64,000 nt of DNA from JBHJGM01 sp050331815 (GTDB lineage Bacteria; Verrucomicrobiota; Verrucomicrobiia; Opitutales; JBHJGM01): the NCBI GenBank assembly GCA_050331815.1, contig JBHJGM010000013.1, forward strand, positions 62,001 to 126,000. Direction: 5' to 3'. Below, piece after piece: positions 42,795 through 51,083 of the stretch. The first letter of the stretch is position 1. The number at the start of each line of letters is the position of its first letter. The notes beneath the pieces are model-generated. The model was not told the DNA's origin, made no database searches, and saw only the letters and a list, made by a program, of their open reading frames with translations. The position numbers and the translations under genes are program-made.

Positions 42795-44117
42795 ATGAGT
42801 TTTCTGATGTGGAATCCGCAGGGTGCGGATAAACCGACAACGCTGGTCCCGGTCACCGTTTTGAGTGGTTTTCTGGGGGCGGGAAAGACGACCGTCCTGA
42901 ACAGGGTGCTTAAAGATGCGGGCTCGCTGCGAATTGCGGTGCTCGTCAATGATCTTGGCGAGATCAACATTGATGCGGCCCTGATTAAAAGCGCGGTCAA
43001 AGAGGTGGATGGCGCGATTGCCGGCATGCTTGAGCTGCAAGGCGGCTGTATCTGCTGCAGCATCCAAACCGACCTGCTGGATGCCCTGCTTGAACTCACC
43101 CAGAAGTTCAAGCCGGACCATATTCTGATCGAGGCGACCGGCGTGGCAGAGCCCAAGGCGATTCTGCAGACCCTTTACACACGCAATCCATCGGGCTGGA
43201 GCGGCACGGACATCCTTAAAGTCGCCAATATGGTGACGGTGGTCGATGGCGGGAATCTGGAACAGTATCTTGAGTCACCCGACAATAGCGGGAACCGCCC
43301 GCGGACCCACCTTCTCCCGAACGACCCGCGCCGCCCGCTCCAAGAGTTACTCGTCGAGCAGATCGAGTGCGCGGATGTGTTGCTGATCAACAAAGCGGAT
43401 ACGCTCGAGGAGGATGCCCGGAAGCGCCTTCAGGCCTACCTGGGGAGCTTGAATCAAGCTGCCGAGGTGTGGACCAGCAGCTTCGGGCAGATCGATGTGG
43501 ATCGGCTGATGCAGGAGCATCGATTCAGTGTCGGCAAAACGCTCAACAGTGCGGCGTGGCAGAATGCCATTCTCGACAACGTCGATGGGCGTAGAAATGC
43601 CTGGAAACAGGAAAAGCAGGCTGCAAACGAAGATGAACCGCCAGCCGCTGACGCTCATTCGCATGAACACGACCACCACCATCACACACACGACGCATGT
43701 GAGCACCCTGATCATGAACATGACCATCACCACAAAGACTACGGGCTAGAGACCTTTGTCTACAATGCGCGGACCCCATTTGATGAAGCCCGGTTTCTCA
43801 GGGTGCTGCGAACGGGACTGCCGGGCGTCATTCGCGCCAAAGGGTTTTATTGGACCGAGCGGGTGCCCACGCGCGTAGGCCTCTTGTCGATTGCCGGGAA
43901 GATGCTCCGCGCGGACTACCTCTCTGAATGGTGGCACACGAAGATCCAACGTGGAGAATCGGAGCTGGCTGAAGTGCCGGAACTGGTGAAGCAGTCCTGG
44001 CTTCCGGGCCTCGGGGATCGGAGACAGGAGATCGTATTCATCGGGATCGACCTGAACAAAGAGCGTATCGAGAACGTGCTGAAAGACTGTTTCGCGCACG
44101 AAAAAGTAAAGGGGTAA
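42795..44117 (+). CDS. COG0523 GTPase, zinc metallochaperone (CobW/ZigA-like)
   Basis: A 440-residue G3E GTPase. GFLGAGKTTVLNRVL is the P-loop, GGCICCSI is the CxCC metal-binding motif, EATGVAEP and INKAD are the further GTPase motifs, and the COG0523 C-terminal domain follows. A His-rich loop (about 275-315, HDHHHHTHD and HEHDHHHK) lies between the domains and should bind zinc. Such proteins deliver zinc to client enzymes under starvation. A Zur-type box abuts the start, and a zinc-enzyme paralog (HisI) lies convergently downstream. Confidence 0.9.
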   Translation: MSFLMWNPQGADKPTTLVPVTVLSGFLGAGKTTVLNRVLKDAGSLRIAVLVNDLGEINIDAALIKSAVKEVDGAIAGMLELQGGCICCSIQTDLLDALLELTQKFKPDHILIEATGVAEPKAILQTLYTRNPSGWSGTDILKVANMVTVVDGGNLEQYLESPDNSGNRPRTHLLPNDPRRPLQELLVEQIECADVLLINKADTLEEDARKRLQAYLGSLNQAAEVWTSSFGQIDVDRLMQEHRFSVGKTLNSAAWQNAILDNVDGRRNAWKQEKQAANEDEPPAADAHSHEHDHHHHTHDACEHPDHEHDHHHKDYGLETFVYNARTPFDEARFLRVLRTGLPGVIRAKGFYWTERVPTRVGLLSIAGKMLRADYLSEWWHTKIQRGESELAEVPELVKQSWLPGLGDRRQEIVFIGIDLNKERIENVLKDCFAHEKVKG

Positions 44118-44206
44118 GCGAATTCGCTATTCCTTTACTCTAGGCGACGAGCTCAAGGCCTCCCTTGCCCCAGTGTCGGTTTGAGCGAGGCAGATTGTGC
44201 TTGGTC

Positions 44207-44710
44207 TTACAACTTCGTCGGATTCGGGGCGTCGCCGTAAACAGCCTTCGGATCGAAGGCTTTAGAGTCCTCGACGAAGCGAAGGCGCAGCGCCTCATCC
44301 GACTCGCCGATGGGCACCTCCCGGTAAAAACAGGAACGATAGCCAACGTGGCAGGAGGCCTCGTCGCCGCCAGCCTTTGGTTCGGTCAGTTCGACTTCAA
44401 GCACGACGCAGTCTTGATCGTCATCGATGAGCATCCGTTTGACATGCTGAAACATGCCGGAACTTTCGCCCTTCTTCCAAAGCTTTTGGCGAGAGCGGGA
44501 CCAGTAGTGCGCCAGCCCGGTCTGAATGGTCAGGGCGAGCGCTTCTGGGTTCATGAAGGCGACCATCAGTACCTCTTTAGAAACCGCGTGCAGAGTCACG
44601 CAGGGAAGTACGCCTTGAGAATCGAATTTGGGCGCAAGTTGGTCGCCTTCTTCGACCTGTTCGACGCTCTCGCGTTTTGCAAAAATAGATAGGGTTGGTT
44701 CTGAACTCAT
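44207..44710 (-). CDS. hisI: Phosphoribosyl-AMP cyclohydrolase paralog with altered zinc site
   Basis: A 167-residue HisI protein that opens the purine ring of PR-AMP in histidine synthesis. WSRSRQKLWKKGESSG is the substrate-binding signature. In HisI the motif D-C-D-x-D supplies two to three Mg ligands and one zinc Cys; here it is D-D-D-Q-D, so the zinc Cys is Asp. The other two zinc Cys remain in ASCHVGYRSCFY. It is divergent from zur with a Zur-type box between them, so it should be induced when zinc is scarce and act as a zinc-sparing backup. A canonical hisI is expected elsewhere in the genome. Confidence 0.85.
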   Translation of the reverse strand: MSSEPTLSIFAKRESVEQVEEGDQLAPKFDSQGVLPCVTLHAVSKEVLMVAFMNPEALALTIQTGLAHYWSRSRQKLWKKGESSGMFQHVKRMLIDDDQDCVVLEVELTEPKAGGDEASCHVGYRSCFYREVPIGESDEALRLRFVEDSKAFDPKAVYGDAPNPTKL

Positions 44711-44749
44711 TCTTTAAATCTTGAGTGGGCGCGTGCCGATGGCAAAGCT

Positions 44750-44768
44750 AATGAAAGCGACTTTCAGG
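44750..44768. promoter_or_regulatory. Putative Zur box between hisI and zur
   Basis: AATGAAAGCGACTTTCAGG agrees with the 49603 palindrome at 16 of 19 positions. It lies 5 bp before the zur ATG and about 40 bp before the hisI ATG, so one operator could control both divergent genes and give autoregulation. Confidence 0.7.
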
Positions 44769-44773
44769 AAGCC

Positions 44774-45220
44774 ATGAAGCACGATCGGGGATTCCTCCAA
44801 CGCATTCGTCAGTCCATCGAGCGGAGTTCGCTGCGCATGACCCATAAGCGTGAGCGACTTCTTGAGGCGTTGGTCGCGGTGGACCGGCCAATCTCCGCGG
44901 CGGCGTTGCGCGATCGCGCCGACCTTCCCGAAAGTGATCTGGTGACGGTATACCGAACCTTGGAGGCGTTCGAACGCATCGGTATTATCCAGAGAATACC
45001 GTTGGAGGAAAACGGCTGTCTCTACGAGCTGACCGAAACCAACGATCACCACCATCACTTTATCTGCCGCGAGTGCCATCGGGCCGAACGCCTGGATCTA
45101 TGCCTGGCCAAGGAGTTGGAAGCGCAGGCCCGCAAACTCGGCTTTACCGAAGTCACCCATCTGATGGAAGTGTACGGACTTTGCGAAGACTGTCGGCCGG
45201 GCTTCGGCTCCGAAAATTGA
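44774..45220 (+). CDS. zur: Fur-family regulator, probably Zur
   Basis: A 148-residue Fur-family repressor. The winged helix (about 18-85) includes TVYRTLEAFERIGIIQRI. ETNDHHHHFICRECHRAERLD holds the His-rich metal site and the first CxxC, and YGLCEDCRPG the second CxxC of the structural zinc. Zinc sensing, rather than iron, is inferred from the neighbours: two COG0523 genes, a zinc-sparing HisI and a metal permease. It is convergent with the small FmdB-like gene. Confidence 0.88.
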   Translation: MKHDRGFLQRIRQSIERSSLRMTHKRERLLEALVAVDRPISAAALRDRADLPESDLVTVYRTLEAFERIGIIQRIPLEENGCLYELTETNDHHHHFICRECHRAERLDLCLAKELEAQARKLGFTEVTHLMEVYGLCEDCRPGFGSEN

Positions 45221-45250
45221 GTTTCAGCAGACCGCGGATAGCAACAGGCG

Positions 45251-45478
45251 CTAGCAGCTTGCGCATGTACCACCGCCACAACAGCCGCTGCCGGCTGATG
45301 AACGCTGAATTCTCTTGTTTTTAGGAATGAAGACACCGCCGGAGACAAGCCGCCGCACCGGTTTTCCTGTTTCGGGATGCGTGCGCAACGGCTCGGCCTT
45401 GATCGATTGAAAGAGCTCGAACTGCTCAGGTTGTTCGTCCTCAGTGCGCGGCACGGTTTCGTAGACGTAGACAGGCAT
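45251..45478 (-). CDS. FmdB-like small protein without the usual zinc ribbon
   Basis: A 75-residue protein. MPVYVYETVP, FELFQSIKAEPL and KPVRRLVSGG align with FmdB-family proteins (MPxYxYxC..C....FE.xQS), but the two CxxC pairs of the zinc ribbon are absent. A Cys-rich end, SGCCGGGTCASC, remains. The ATG at 45478 overlaps the end of the upstream COG0523 gene (the TTG two codons upstream would overlap more). It is the last gene of the Zur-linked operon and may be a zinc-independent stand-in. Confidence 0.72.
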   Translation of the reverse strand: MPVYVYETVPRTEDEQPEQFELFQSIKAEPLRTHPETGKPVRRLVSGGVFIPKNKRIQRSSAGSGCCGGGTCASC

Positions 45479-45480
45479 CC

Positions 45481-46719
45481 TCAATCGAGCTCCGCGGCGA
45501 GGGGCGAGGCGTCGCTAGTCCAGTCCGGGAACGGATCCTTGAAGGTGCTCCAAGCGGTTACGCCTTCCCCCATCTCATCATCGGTCAACAGGCAGGCGTC
45601 AAAGCAGTCGCGCAGAAACGCTTCGTCCATCTGCCCGACATGGCCAATGAGTACGATTTCCTGGCGGCGGTCGCCATGGGGCTCTTTCCAATTAGAGAGC
45701 ACGGAGGTGATTTCCTCTTCGTCGTCCGGCCAATGATTGCGAGGCACGGCGGCAAACCACTTGCCTGCCAGCCGCACGTCGGACTGGGCTCCGGCCCTTG
45801 ACCAAAGCCCAACGTAAGGCATGCGGGTTGCGAGCCAGAAAAAGCCCTTTGAACGAATCACCCCCGGCCAGTCCTGAGCCATCCACTTGCGCACACGTTC
45901 AGGATGGAACGGGCGCCGCGCGCGGTACACGAAATGACTGATGCCGTATTCCTCGGTTTCTGGAACCGGCTCGTTCTGGATCAGTTTTAGCCAGTCCGGC
46001 ATCTGTTCGGCGGATTGGATATCGAAGCGTCCGGTGTTGAGAATAGAGCGAGGCTCGATGTTCCCGAAGCTCGACTCGATCAGCTCGGCCCGACTGTTGA
46101 TCGCTTTGATACCGGAGATGATCCGCGCGCGTGTGACTTCATTGACGGTGTCAACTTTGTTGAGCAGTATCACATCGGCGAACTCGATCTGATCGACAAG
46201 CAGATCGACGATGCTGCGGTCATCCTCCGGACCGACTTCCTGGCCGCGGTCCCGCAACTTTTCCGGTGAGCCGAAGTCGCGTTCAAAATTCGCTGCGTCG
46301 ACCACCGTGACCATCGTATCGAGGCGCGACACGTCCTCCAGGCTGAACCCGAGTTCGCCGCGAAAGTAAAACGTCTCGGCTACGGGCATGGGCTCGGAAA
46401 CGCCGGTTGACTCGATGAGGAGGTAGTCGAAACGCCCCTCGTAAGCCAGGCGCCGGACCTCTTCGAGCAGGTCATCGCGCAGGGTGCAGCAAATGCAGCC
46501 ATTGCTCATTTCGACCAGTTTCTCCTCCTTGCGACTCAACTCAGCCCCGCCCTCGGCAACCAGGCGGGCGTCGATGTTGACCTCGCTCATGTCGTTGACG
46601 ATGACCGCGACCTTCAGTCCCTCCCGGTTGTTCAAAACGTGGTTGAGTACCGTGGTTTTCCCGGCCCCAAGAAAACCGGAAAGGACGGTGACGGGGAGCT
46701 TACGCTTTGGTGTTCGCAT
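45481..46719 (-). CDS. Second COG0523 GTPase
   Basis: A 412-residue G3E GTPase/metallochaperone. The P-loop is GFLGAGKTTVLNHVL, the CxCC motif NGCICCTL, then ESTGVSEP and LNKVDT. The C-terminal COG0523 domain is complete, but there is no His-rich loop, unlike the paralog at 42795. It sits 14 bp after the FeoB-like permease gene in an operon with a Zur-type box upstream. It may hand metal from the permease to a client, or serve a different client set. Confidence 0.9.
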   Translation of the reverse strand: MRTPKRKLPVTVLSGFLGAGKTTVLNHVLNNREGLKVAVIVNDMSEVNIDARLVAEGGAELSRKEEKLVEMSNGCICCTLRDDLLEEVRRLAYEGRFDYLLIESTGVSEPMPVAETFYFRGELGFSLEDVSRLDTMVTVVDAANFERDFGSPEKLRDRGQEVGPEDDRSIVDLLVDQIEFADVILLNKVDTVNEVTRARIISGIKAINSRAELIESSFGNIEPRSILNTGRFDIQSAEQMPDWLKLIQNEPVPETEEYGISHFVYRARRPFHPERVRKWMAQDWPGVIRSKGFFWLATRMPYVGLWSRAGAQSDVRLAGKWFAAVPRNHWPDDEEEITSVLSNWKEPHGDRRQEIVLIGHVGQMDEAFLRDCFDACLLTDDEMGEGVTAWSTFKDPFPDWTSDASPLAAELD

Positions 46720-46733
46720 AATGTATAATTGAG

Positions 46734-48452
46734 CTAAATTCTGACGGAAACAAGCAGCGCTCCCAACCAGGCAATGCCCAGGGCAAACACTGCGGCAAAA
46801 CCCGCCTGCCGCCCGACCAATTTAAGCGCGAAGCCCGGACGCATTTCTTTCGCGACCGTCAGCACCGTGACGAGGCAGGGCAGCAGGACGCCGGCGAGGT
46901 AGACCACGGTGAGCACTTGAACCGAACTATCCAGAGGCATCTTGAGCGAATCCCAATCGCCGTTGAGCAGTCCGATGGCGATGCCATCCTTGCGCACCGA
47001 GCCCAGCACAACCGCCAGAGAGGCCTCAGGCGGCAGGTTGAAAACGGCCATGACCGGGGCCAGCAGATGCGTCAAAGCAGCTAGTGCGCCCGACCATTGG
47101 AGCAGACCGGCAACCACGCAAACGCCGACAAAGATGGGCAGAGCGACAATCGCGAAGTCCCGAAGACTTTGCAGCGCCTCGCGCAGGACCGCATTGATTT
47201 CAGGCAGGCGCAGGTTCCCCTGAGCCGGCAGTAGCATTTTGGCTTGGGCGTGTCGGAGTGCCGCGGGCCTTGTCAGTCGCAGATACATCAGCGTCGTGAC
47301 GGCGAGCACCGCAAGGTAGACAGGCCCCAGCCACATGAAGCCCGCCGCCGCAAAAACCGCCAAAGTCGCCGGCAGTTGGTAGGAGCAGGCGGAACCAAAG
47401 GAGATGGCTGAGACGCACGCACCTCGCGAACAACTGGAGCACGCACGAGTCGCGATGACTGCCGGCACATTGCAGCCAAACCCCATCACCACGCGCACGA
47501 GGTCGCGGCCACCGAGCCCAAACGGCTTCAACCATGGATGCAGCGCATAGGACAGACGATCGATCAGACCCGTGCTTTTGTAGGCTGCGATCAGTGCGGT
47601 GAAGATCAGGATCGTCGGCAGCGCGTAAAGCAGAAGAAAGGGAAACATCGCGACCACCCCGTAATCGCCTCCTAGCGAAGCGGCTATGGGCGCGGGAAGC
47701 GTGTTGAGCCAGCCAAGCACCGGCTGCATAAGCATGCTCAGCGAGTTGAAGAAATAATCCGCGAGTTGGTTTGCCTGCGTGACCGCGACCCACGCCGGTC
47801 CAAACAGCAGGAGCAAACTCACCGGCGCGAAGCCCGCCGCCCGCTCCAGCATCAAGCCGAAGTTTGCTCTCTGAGCCTCAGGGAAAACAGGAAGTTCGTG
47901 GAGGTTTCCAAAGGTCCATGGTTTCGCCTGCATAACGCCTGTTCGCACGTTTGCGAGATCTGTGGCATCCGGCTTGCGGCTGTCTAAAAGCATGACCGGC
48001 ACACCGAGTTTCTCGCTCCAGGCAGCCGTGTGCCTTTGTAGTAACGCTGCGTCGGCGCAGGCCACGCGGTCACGGAAAGTCAGTGTGATGGCGACTTTCC
48101 GCGACCCGAGGAGCGCTTGCAGTGCAGCCATTTCCTCGCGAGCCCGGTAAGCGCGCAACACAACCAAAACGGCCTCAGCACCTTCCAGTGCATTGAGCGC
48201 ATCGCTGACCGTCACCGCATCCGAGCCTGTGACAATCCCGGGCGTGTCGACCCAATCCCAAGACTCGTCTGAATAACGTTCGCAGCGCAAGGTGGTGCCT
48301 GCCAGCAGCGAGGACTCGGCAAAACGACCGGTCAAAGCGGACAGGAGACTGCTCTTGCCCACGCTCTCCAAGCCGAGAACCGCCACGGAGGGTCGCTTCC
48401 CGGTTGCGGAAAGGAGTGGATTTTCGCCGACAGCAAACCCCGCCGCATTCAC
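46734..48452 (-). CDS. FeoB-like GTPase permease, candidate zinc importer
   Basis: A 572-residue membrane protein with an N-terminal G domain (about 20-165: VLGLESVGKSSLLSAL P-loop, WVDTPGIV G3, TFRDR where NKxD is expected) and a permease domain with about 8-10 membrane segments. GFGCNVPAVIATRACS is the diagnostic FeoB Gate motif. It is about 200 residues shorter than FeoB and has an extra cysteine cluster (ATRACSSCSRGAC) next to the gate. The GTG start overlaps the flavoprotein stop. A Zur-type box before the operon argues for zinc rather than iron as substrate. Confidence 0.82.
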   Translation of the reverse strand: MNAAGFAVGENPLLSATGKRPSVAVLGLESVGKSSLLSALTGRFAESSLLAGTTLRCERYSDESWDWVDTPGIVTGSDAVTVSDALNALEGAEAVLVVLRAYRAREEMAALQALLGSRKVAITLTFRDRVACADAALLQRHTAAWSEKLGVPVMLLDSRKPDATDLANVRTGVMQAKPWTFGNLHELPVFPEAQRANFGLMLERAAGFAPVSLLLLFGPAWVAVTQANQLADYFFNSLSMLMQPVLGWLNTLPAPIAASLGGDYGVVAMFPFLLLYALPTILIFTALIAAYKSTGLIDRLSYALHPWLKPFGLGGRDLVRVVMGFGCNVPAVIATRACSSCSRGACVSAISFGSACSYQLPATLAVFAAAGFMWLGPVYLAVLAVTTLMYLRLTRPAALRHAQAKMLLPAQGNLRLPEINAVLREALQSLRDFAIVALPIFVGVCVVAGLLQWSGALAALTHLLAPVMAVFNLPPEASLAVVLGSVRKDGIAIGLLNGDWDSLKMPLDSSVQVLTVVYLAGVLLPCLVTVLTVAKEMRPGFALKLVGRQAGFAAVFALGIAWLGALLVSVRI

Positions 48453-49594
48453 GACTGCGCTTCCACAGGTTCAGGCTTTGATTTGACCGCGCACTCGCAA
48501 TTGGTGCAGCACTCCAGATCGTCGACTAAAAACCCACGACGTCGGTCGTCCGTTAGGTCGGGCTCCGGATAACCGAGGCGCCGCGCCATCGACTGTGCGA
48601 TCACTCCGAAGCGTGCCCGGAATTTGTAGATAAAGCAGAACCGTGAGTTTCGCTGTATTAAAGAAGGCCCAGAATAGTAAAGACCGGGATGGAGGGTGGA
48701 TGCATCGTCTTCGGTAAACTGTGGAACCGAGCCATCCCACTCCCAGAGGTCCTTGATGGGAGTGAGTGCCGAATGAAAACCGGTTGCTGCGATGGGCGGG
48801 TGCTTCGAATCAAAAACCTCACCGTCTTCCGTTTCCACGACATAGCGCCCCGACAGTTTATCCACGCGCACCACCGTCGAATTCCCATGCAGGGCAAGGC
48901 GTTCTGGATAACTGTCCAAGGTGTCCAGCAGGCGCTCACGCGTGAAAGGGCTAAGCACTTCGCTTGGGTCGGGGTCGTCGGCGTTCCAAGGTTCGCCCCT
49001 GGAGAGCACAAGCACGCGCTTCCCCAACTCAACTAGATGATAGGCCGCGTCGATGCCGCTTTCGTAGCCGCCAATGATCAATGCGTCCCTTCCACGGTAA
49101 TCGTCCCAACTTCGAAAGGTGCTGGCATGGGCGCAGTGTTCGGCGCCGGGAAAGGAGCCCGTTTTGGGATGCGAAAACTCACCGACAGCCCAAATGACAG
49201 CGCGCGCCCGATAGCTCGCCTTTTCGGTACGGACGGAATACTCGCCAGTCTCAGGAACTATCTCCAGGACCTTTTCGTTTTCCCGCACGTTCAATTCAAA
49301 ATGATGGGCGACCGTCTCCAGGTAGGCCGCATACTCTTCTCCGCTCAGGTGTTCCTTCTGAAACAGATCCGCCGGACTGGTGTCGGGTGTGATCGCGTTG
49401 AGGTCTGATTGAAAGAAGGGATTGCTGTGAAACGACGGCGTAATTAGCCGCATCTGCTCAGGCCAGCGATGGAAGGACGACCCTACAGATTCCGCCTCCA
49501 GCAGCAGCACGTCCTCTACGCCTGCCCGCCTTAAGGCAAGGCAGCAGCCAATCCCAGCCGGCCCCGTCCCAACGATAACGACATCAAACTCCAC
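48449..49594 (-). CDS. FAD/NAD(P)-dependent flavoprotein (CzcO-like)
   Basis: A 381-residue two-dinucleotide-fold flavoprotein. VVIVGTGPAGIGCCLAL binds FAD, and ALIIGGYESGIDAAYHL is the NAD(P) site; ATGFHSAL is a conserved strand. The C-terminus has LECCTNCECAVKSK, a CCxxCxC cluster that could bind metal. It is related to the flavoproteins found beside cation transporters. It is the first gene of an operon with the FeoB-like permease, starting 8 bp from a perfect Zur-type palindrome. A redox role in metal uptake is inferred. Confidence 0.82.
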   Translation of the reverse strand: MEFDVVIVGTGPAGIGCCLALRRAGVEDVLLLEAESVGSSFHRWPEQMRLITPSFHSNPFFQSDLNAITPDTSPADLFQKEHLSGEEYAAYLETVAHHFELNVRENEKVLEIVPETGEYSVRTEKASYRARAVIWAVGEFSHPKTGSFPGAEHCAHASTFRSWDDYRGRDALIIGGYESGIDAAYHLVELGKRVLVLSRGEPWNADDPDPSEVLSPFTRERLLDTLDSYPERLALHGNSTVVRVDKLSGRYVVETEDGEVFDSKHPPIAATGFHSALTPIKDLWEWDGSVPQFTEDDASTLHPGLYYSGPSLIQRNSRFCFIYKFRARFGVIAQSMARRLGYPEPDLTDDRRRGFLVDDLECCTNCECAVKSKPEPVEAQS

Positions 49595-49602
49595 TCTCTA
49601 AA

Positions 49603-49621
49603 AATGAAAGTGACTTTCATT
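49603..49621. promoter_or_regulatory. Putative Zur box (perfect palindrome) before the permease operon
   Basis: AATGAAAGTGACTTTCATT has perfect 9-bp arms around a central G. It lies 8 bp upstream of the flavoprotein ATG. It is the best of three related sites in the island and the reference for the other two. Confidence 0.75.
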
Positions 49622-49703
49622 GAGTCAACGCGGAAAGGGGCTTTCACCGTGACCAAAGGCATCCCAACCCTATCCGCATCGATATCGAGCGAGCCGGCTT
49701 AGA

Positions 49704-49928
49704 GTGTGTGGATGGCTTTCGACATCGCCTCGCCAAGCCTTGCGCTATACCTTCGAGACCAAGCTCACGCATTCAGGGACGTCCCAGCGGCTGACCCAGG
49801 AGTTGATGCGCCACAGTAACCCGCAACTTACTGCCAAGATCTACACCGACGTGTCTCAGCTTTCAGCGTCTGAGGAAAAATCTCTTCGACTTGTGCTAGT
49901 CGAGATTTTCATACTTTGGTATGTATGA
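49704..49928 (+). pseudogene. Tyrosine recombinase C-terminal remnant
   Basis: About 60 codons match the end of a phage-type integrase: LRYTFETKLTHSGTS is the R-x-x-(F)T box and QELMRHSNPQLTAKIYTDVSQL includes the RHS..xx..Y end with the catalytic Tyr. Everything upstream (arm-binding and most of the catalytic domain) is missing, so it is inactive. It marks the left edge of a region of lower GC. Confidence 0.7.
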
Positions 49929-49929
49929 G

Positions 49930-50323
49930 CCTTTAAAGGGTAATCTAAGGTTCCAGATTTCTTATCGGTTTAAAGAAAAGTAGACATTTCGCGACCATAC
50001 TTTGACTGTATTCGGTATGCATTTTTGCTATCGTTGCCTGTATGCCACATGAAAAGTTTTCTTGTTTACGTAAATAAAGGCTATGCTCACTATCTCATAG
50101 ACGCGTCACTCAATGAGGCAGTTTTGCAGGAAGGCTCACGACTTTGCACATAAATGACTGCCTAGAAAGATTAGCAGATAGTTAGTAAAGGCGTGCGACG
50201 GACATCCCGCTACATGCTTGCTTTGCTCCCTTGTATAAACCTACTGTAAACAACTGAGTTAATCACACAATCGAATTGAGCATAGATTGATCACACTGCA
50301 TATAGTCCAGGTTTATCAGTGCA
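49930..50323. other. AT-rich non-coding stretch
   Basis: About 390 bp with no frame of note. It contains TTTACGTAAA-type short palindromes but no repeat array, tRNA or recognisable attachment site. Confidence 0.5.
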
Positions 50324-50812
50324 TCACCCTAGCACCACCTTACGCAATTCGCTAAACATATAAGCCCAGCCATCCGACATTACAGAATTTGTTCGCTCAA
50401 AGGAGTGAGCCTCTTCTGGACTTGGTTGCCAGGGCGACCAACTCACAGATAATTTTACTGCATCCTTAACTGAGTGTATTCGGAAAACAGAGTGAACTTC
50501 AAGTGGCCACGATGGATCCCAAGGACTTCGCACAACTTCGTTTTTGTTTTCAGCCGAAAAAGACATTCTGAAGGCAAGGTTTCGAGAAGGCTCGACTCGG
50601 GTAAACAACCATCTACCCCAGAAGATACCACCGTCTGGGCCCTGCATTTTGTAGTGAAAGATTCCTTCAGGATATAAATCCAGACTGCTTTGAACAATGG
50701 AACAACCCTTAGGGTGGAACCAAGAAACAAGGACATCTTCCTCTGAGATTGCTCGCCAAAGATTATCAGTAGTAGTCTCGAAACATGAGTGAGCAGCAAA
50801 ACAAGGAAGCAT
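50324..50812 (-). CDS. SRPBCC/AHSA1-like domain protein
   Basis: A 162-residue protein (ATG at 50812; an upstream in-frame start would add 7). TTTDNLWRAISEEDVLVSWFHPKG resembles the opening helices of AHSA1/START-like domains, GGIFWGRWLFTRVEPSRNL the middle strands and a final amphipathic helix the end. The first strand is short and the N-terminal sequence is unusual, so the gene may be slightly degraded. Ligand and role are unknown. Confidence 0.6.
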   Translation of the reverse strand: MLPCFAAHSCFETTTDNLWRAISEEDVLVSWFHPKGCSIVQSSLDLYPEGIFHYKMQGPDGGIFWGRWLFTRVEPSRNLAFRMSFSAENKNEVVRSPWDPSWPLEVHSVFRIHSVKDAVKLSVSWSPWQPSPEEAHSFERTNSVMSDGWAYMFSELRKVVLG

Positions 50813-50869
50813 GATCAGCCTGCAAATGAACAACTTCGCACAACCCAGTTTGCAACGATTTGGTCGACG

Positions 50870-51043
50870 TTAACGCTGCGAGCTGCTTTTTGACATCTTC
50901 TCCAACTGGTAGGAGATAAAATTTGACCGGTTCCTGTTTTCAGCCTTGGCGAGTTTTTCGACCTGGTCGACTAGTTCTTGTGGAATGCTAATCGATATCT
51001 GTGTCTGGCCTGGGGCTCGGGCGTGACTCTTTTTTTTCTTCAT
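50870..51043 (-). CDS. Small ribbon-helix-helix DNA-binding protein
   Basis: A 57-residue protein with an excellent ribosome site (AAAGGAG, 9 bp before ATG 51043). A basic lead KKKKSHARAPGQ precedes the strand TQISISIP, and ELVDQVEKLAKAENRNRSNFI is the helix-turn-helix of CopG/Arc-type proteins. No toxin partner is adjacent. It may regulate the neighbouring TonB receptor/response regulator genes or be an orphan antitoxin. Confidence 0.78.
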   Translation of the reverse strand: MKKKKSHARAPGQTQISISIPQELVDQVEKLAKAENRNRSNFISYQLEKMSKSSSQR

Positions 51044-51083
51044 GTCTAATCTACTCCTTTGATCGGTTCATATTCAAAACTGA

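Noticed and set aside
42399..42840. Short minus-strand frames in the gap before the zinc island
   Set aside because: No ribosome site, no family resemblance, and one would run across the Zur-type box.
46734..48452. Ordinary iron transporter FeoB
   Set aside because: The G domain lacks NKxD, the permease is short, there is no FeoA, and the operon has a Zur-type box and COG0523 gene; zinc is the better working idea, though iron or manganese is not excluded.
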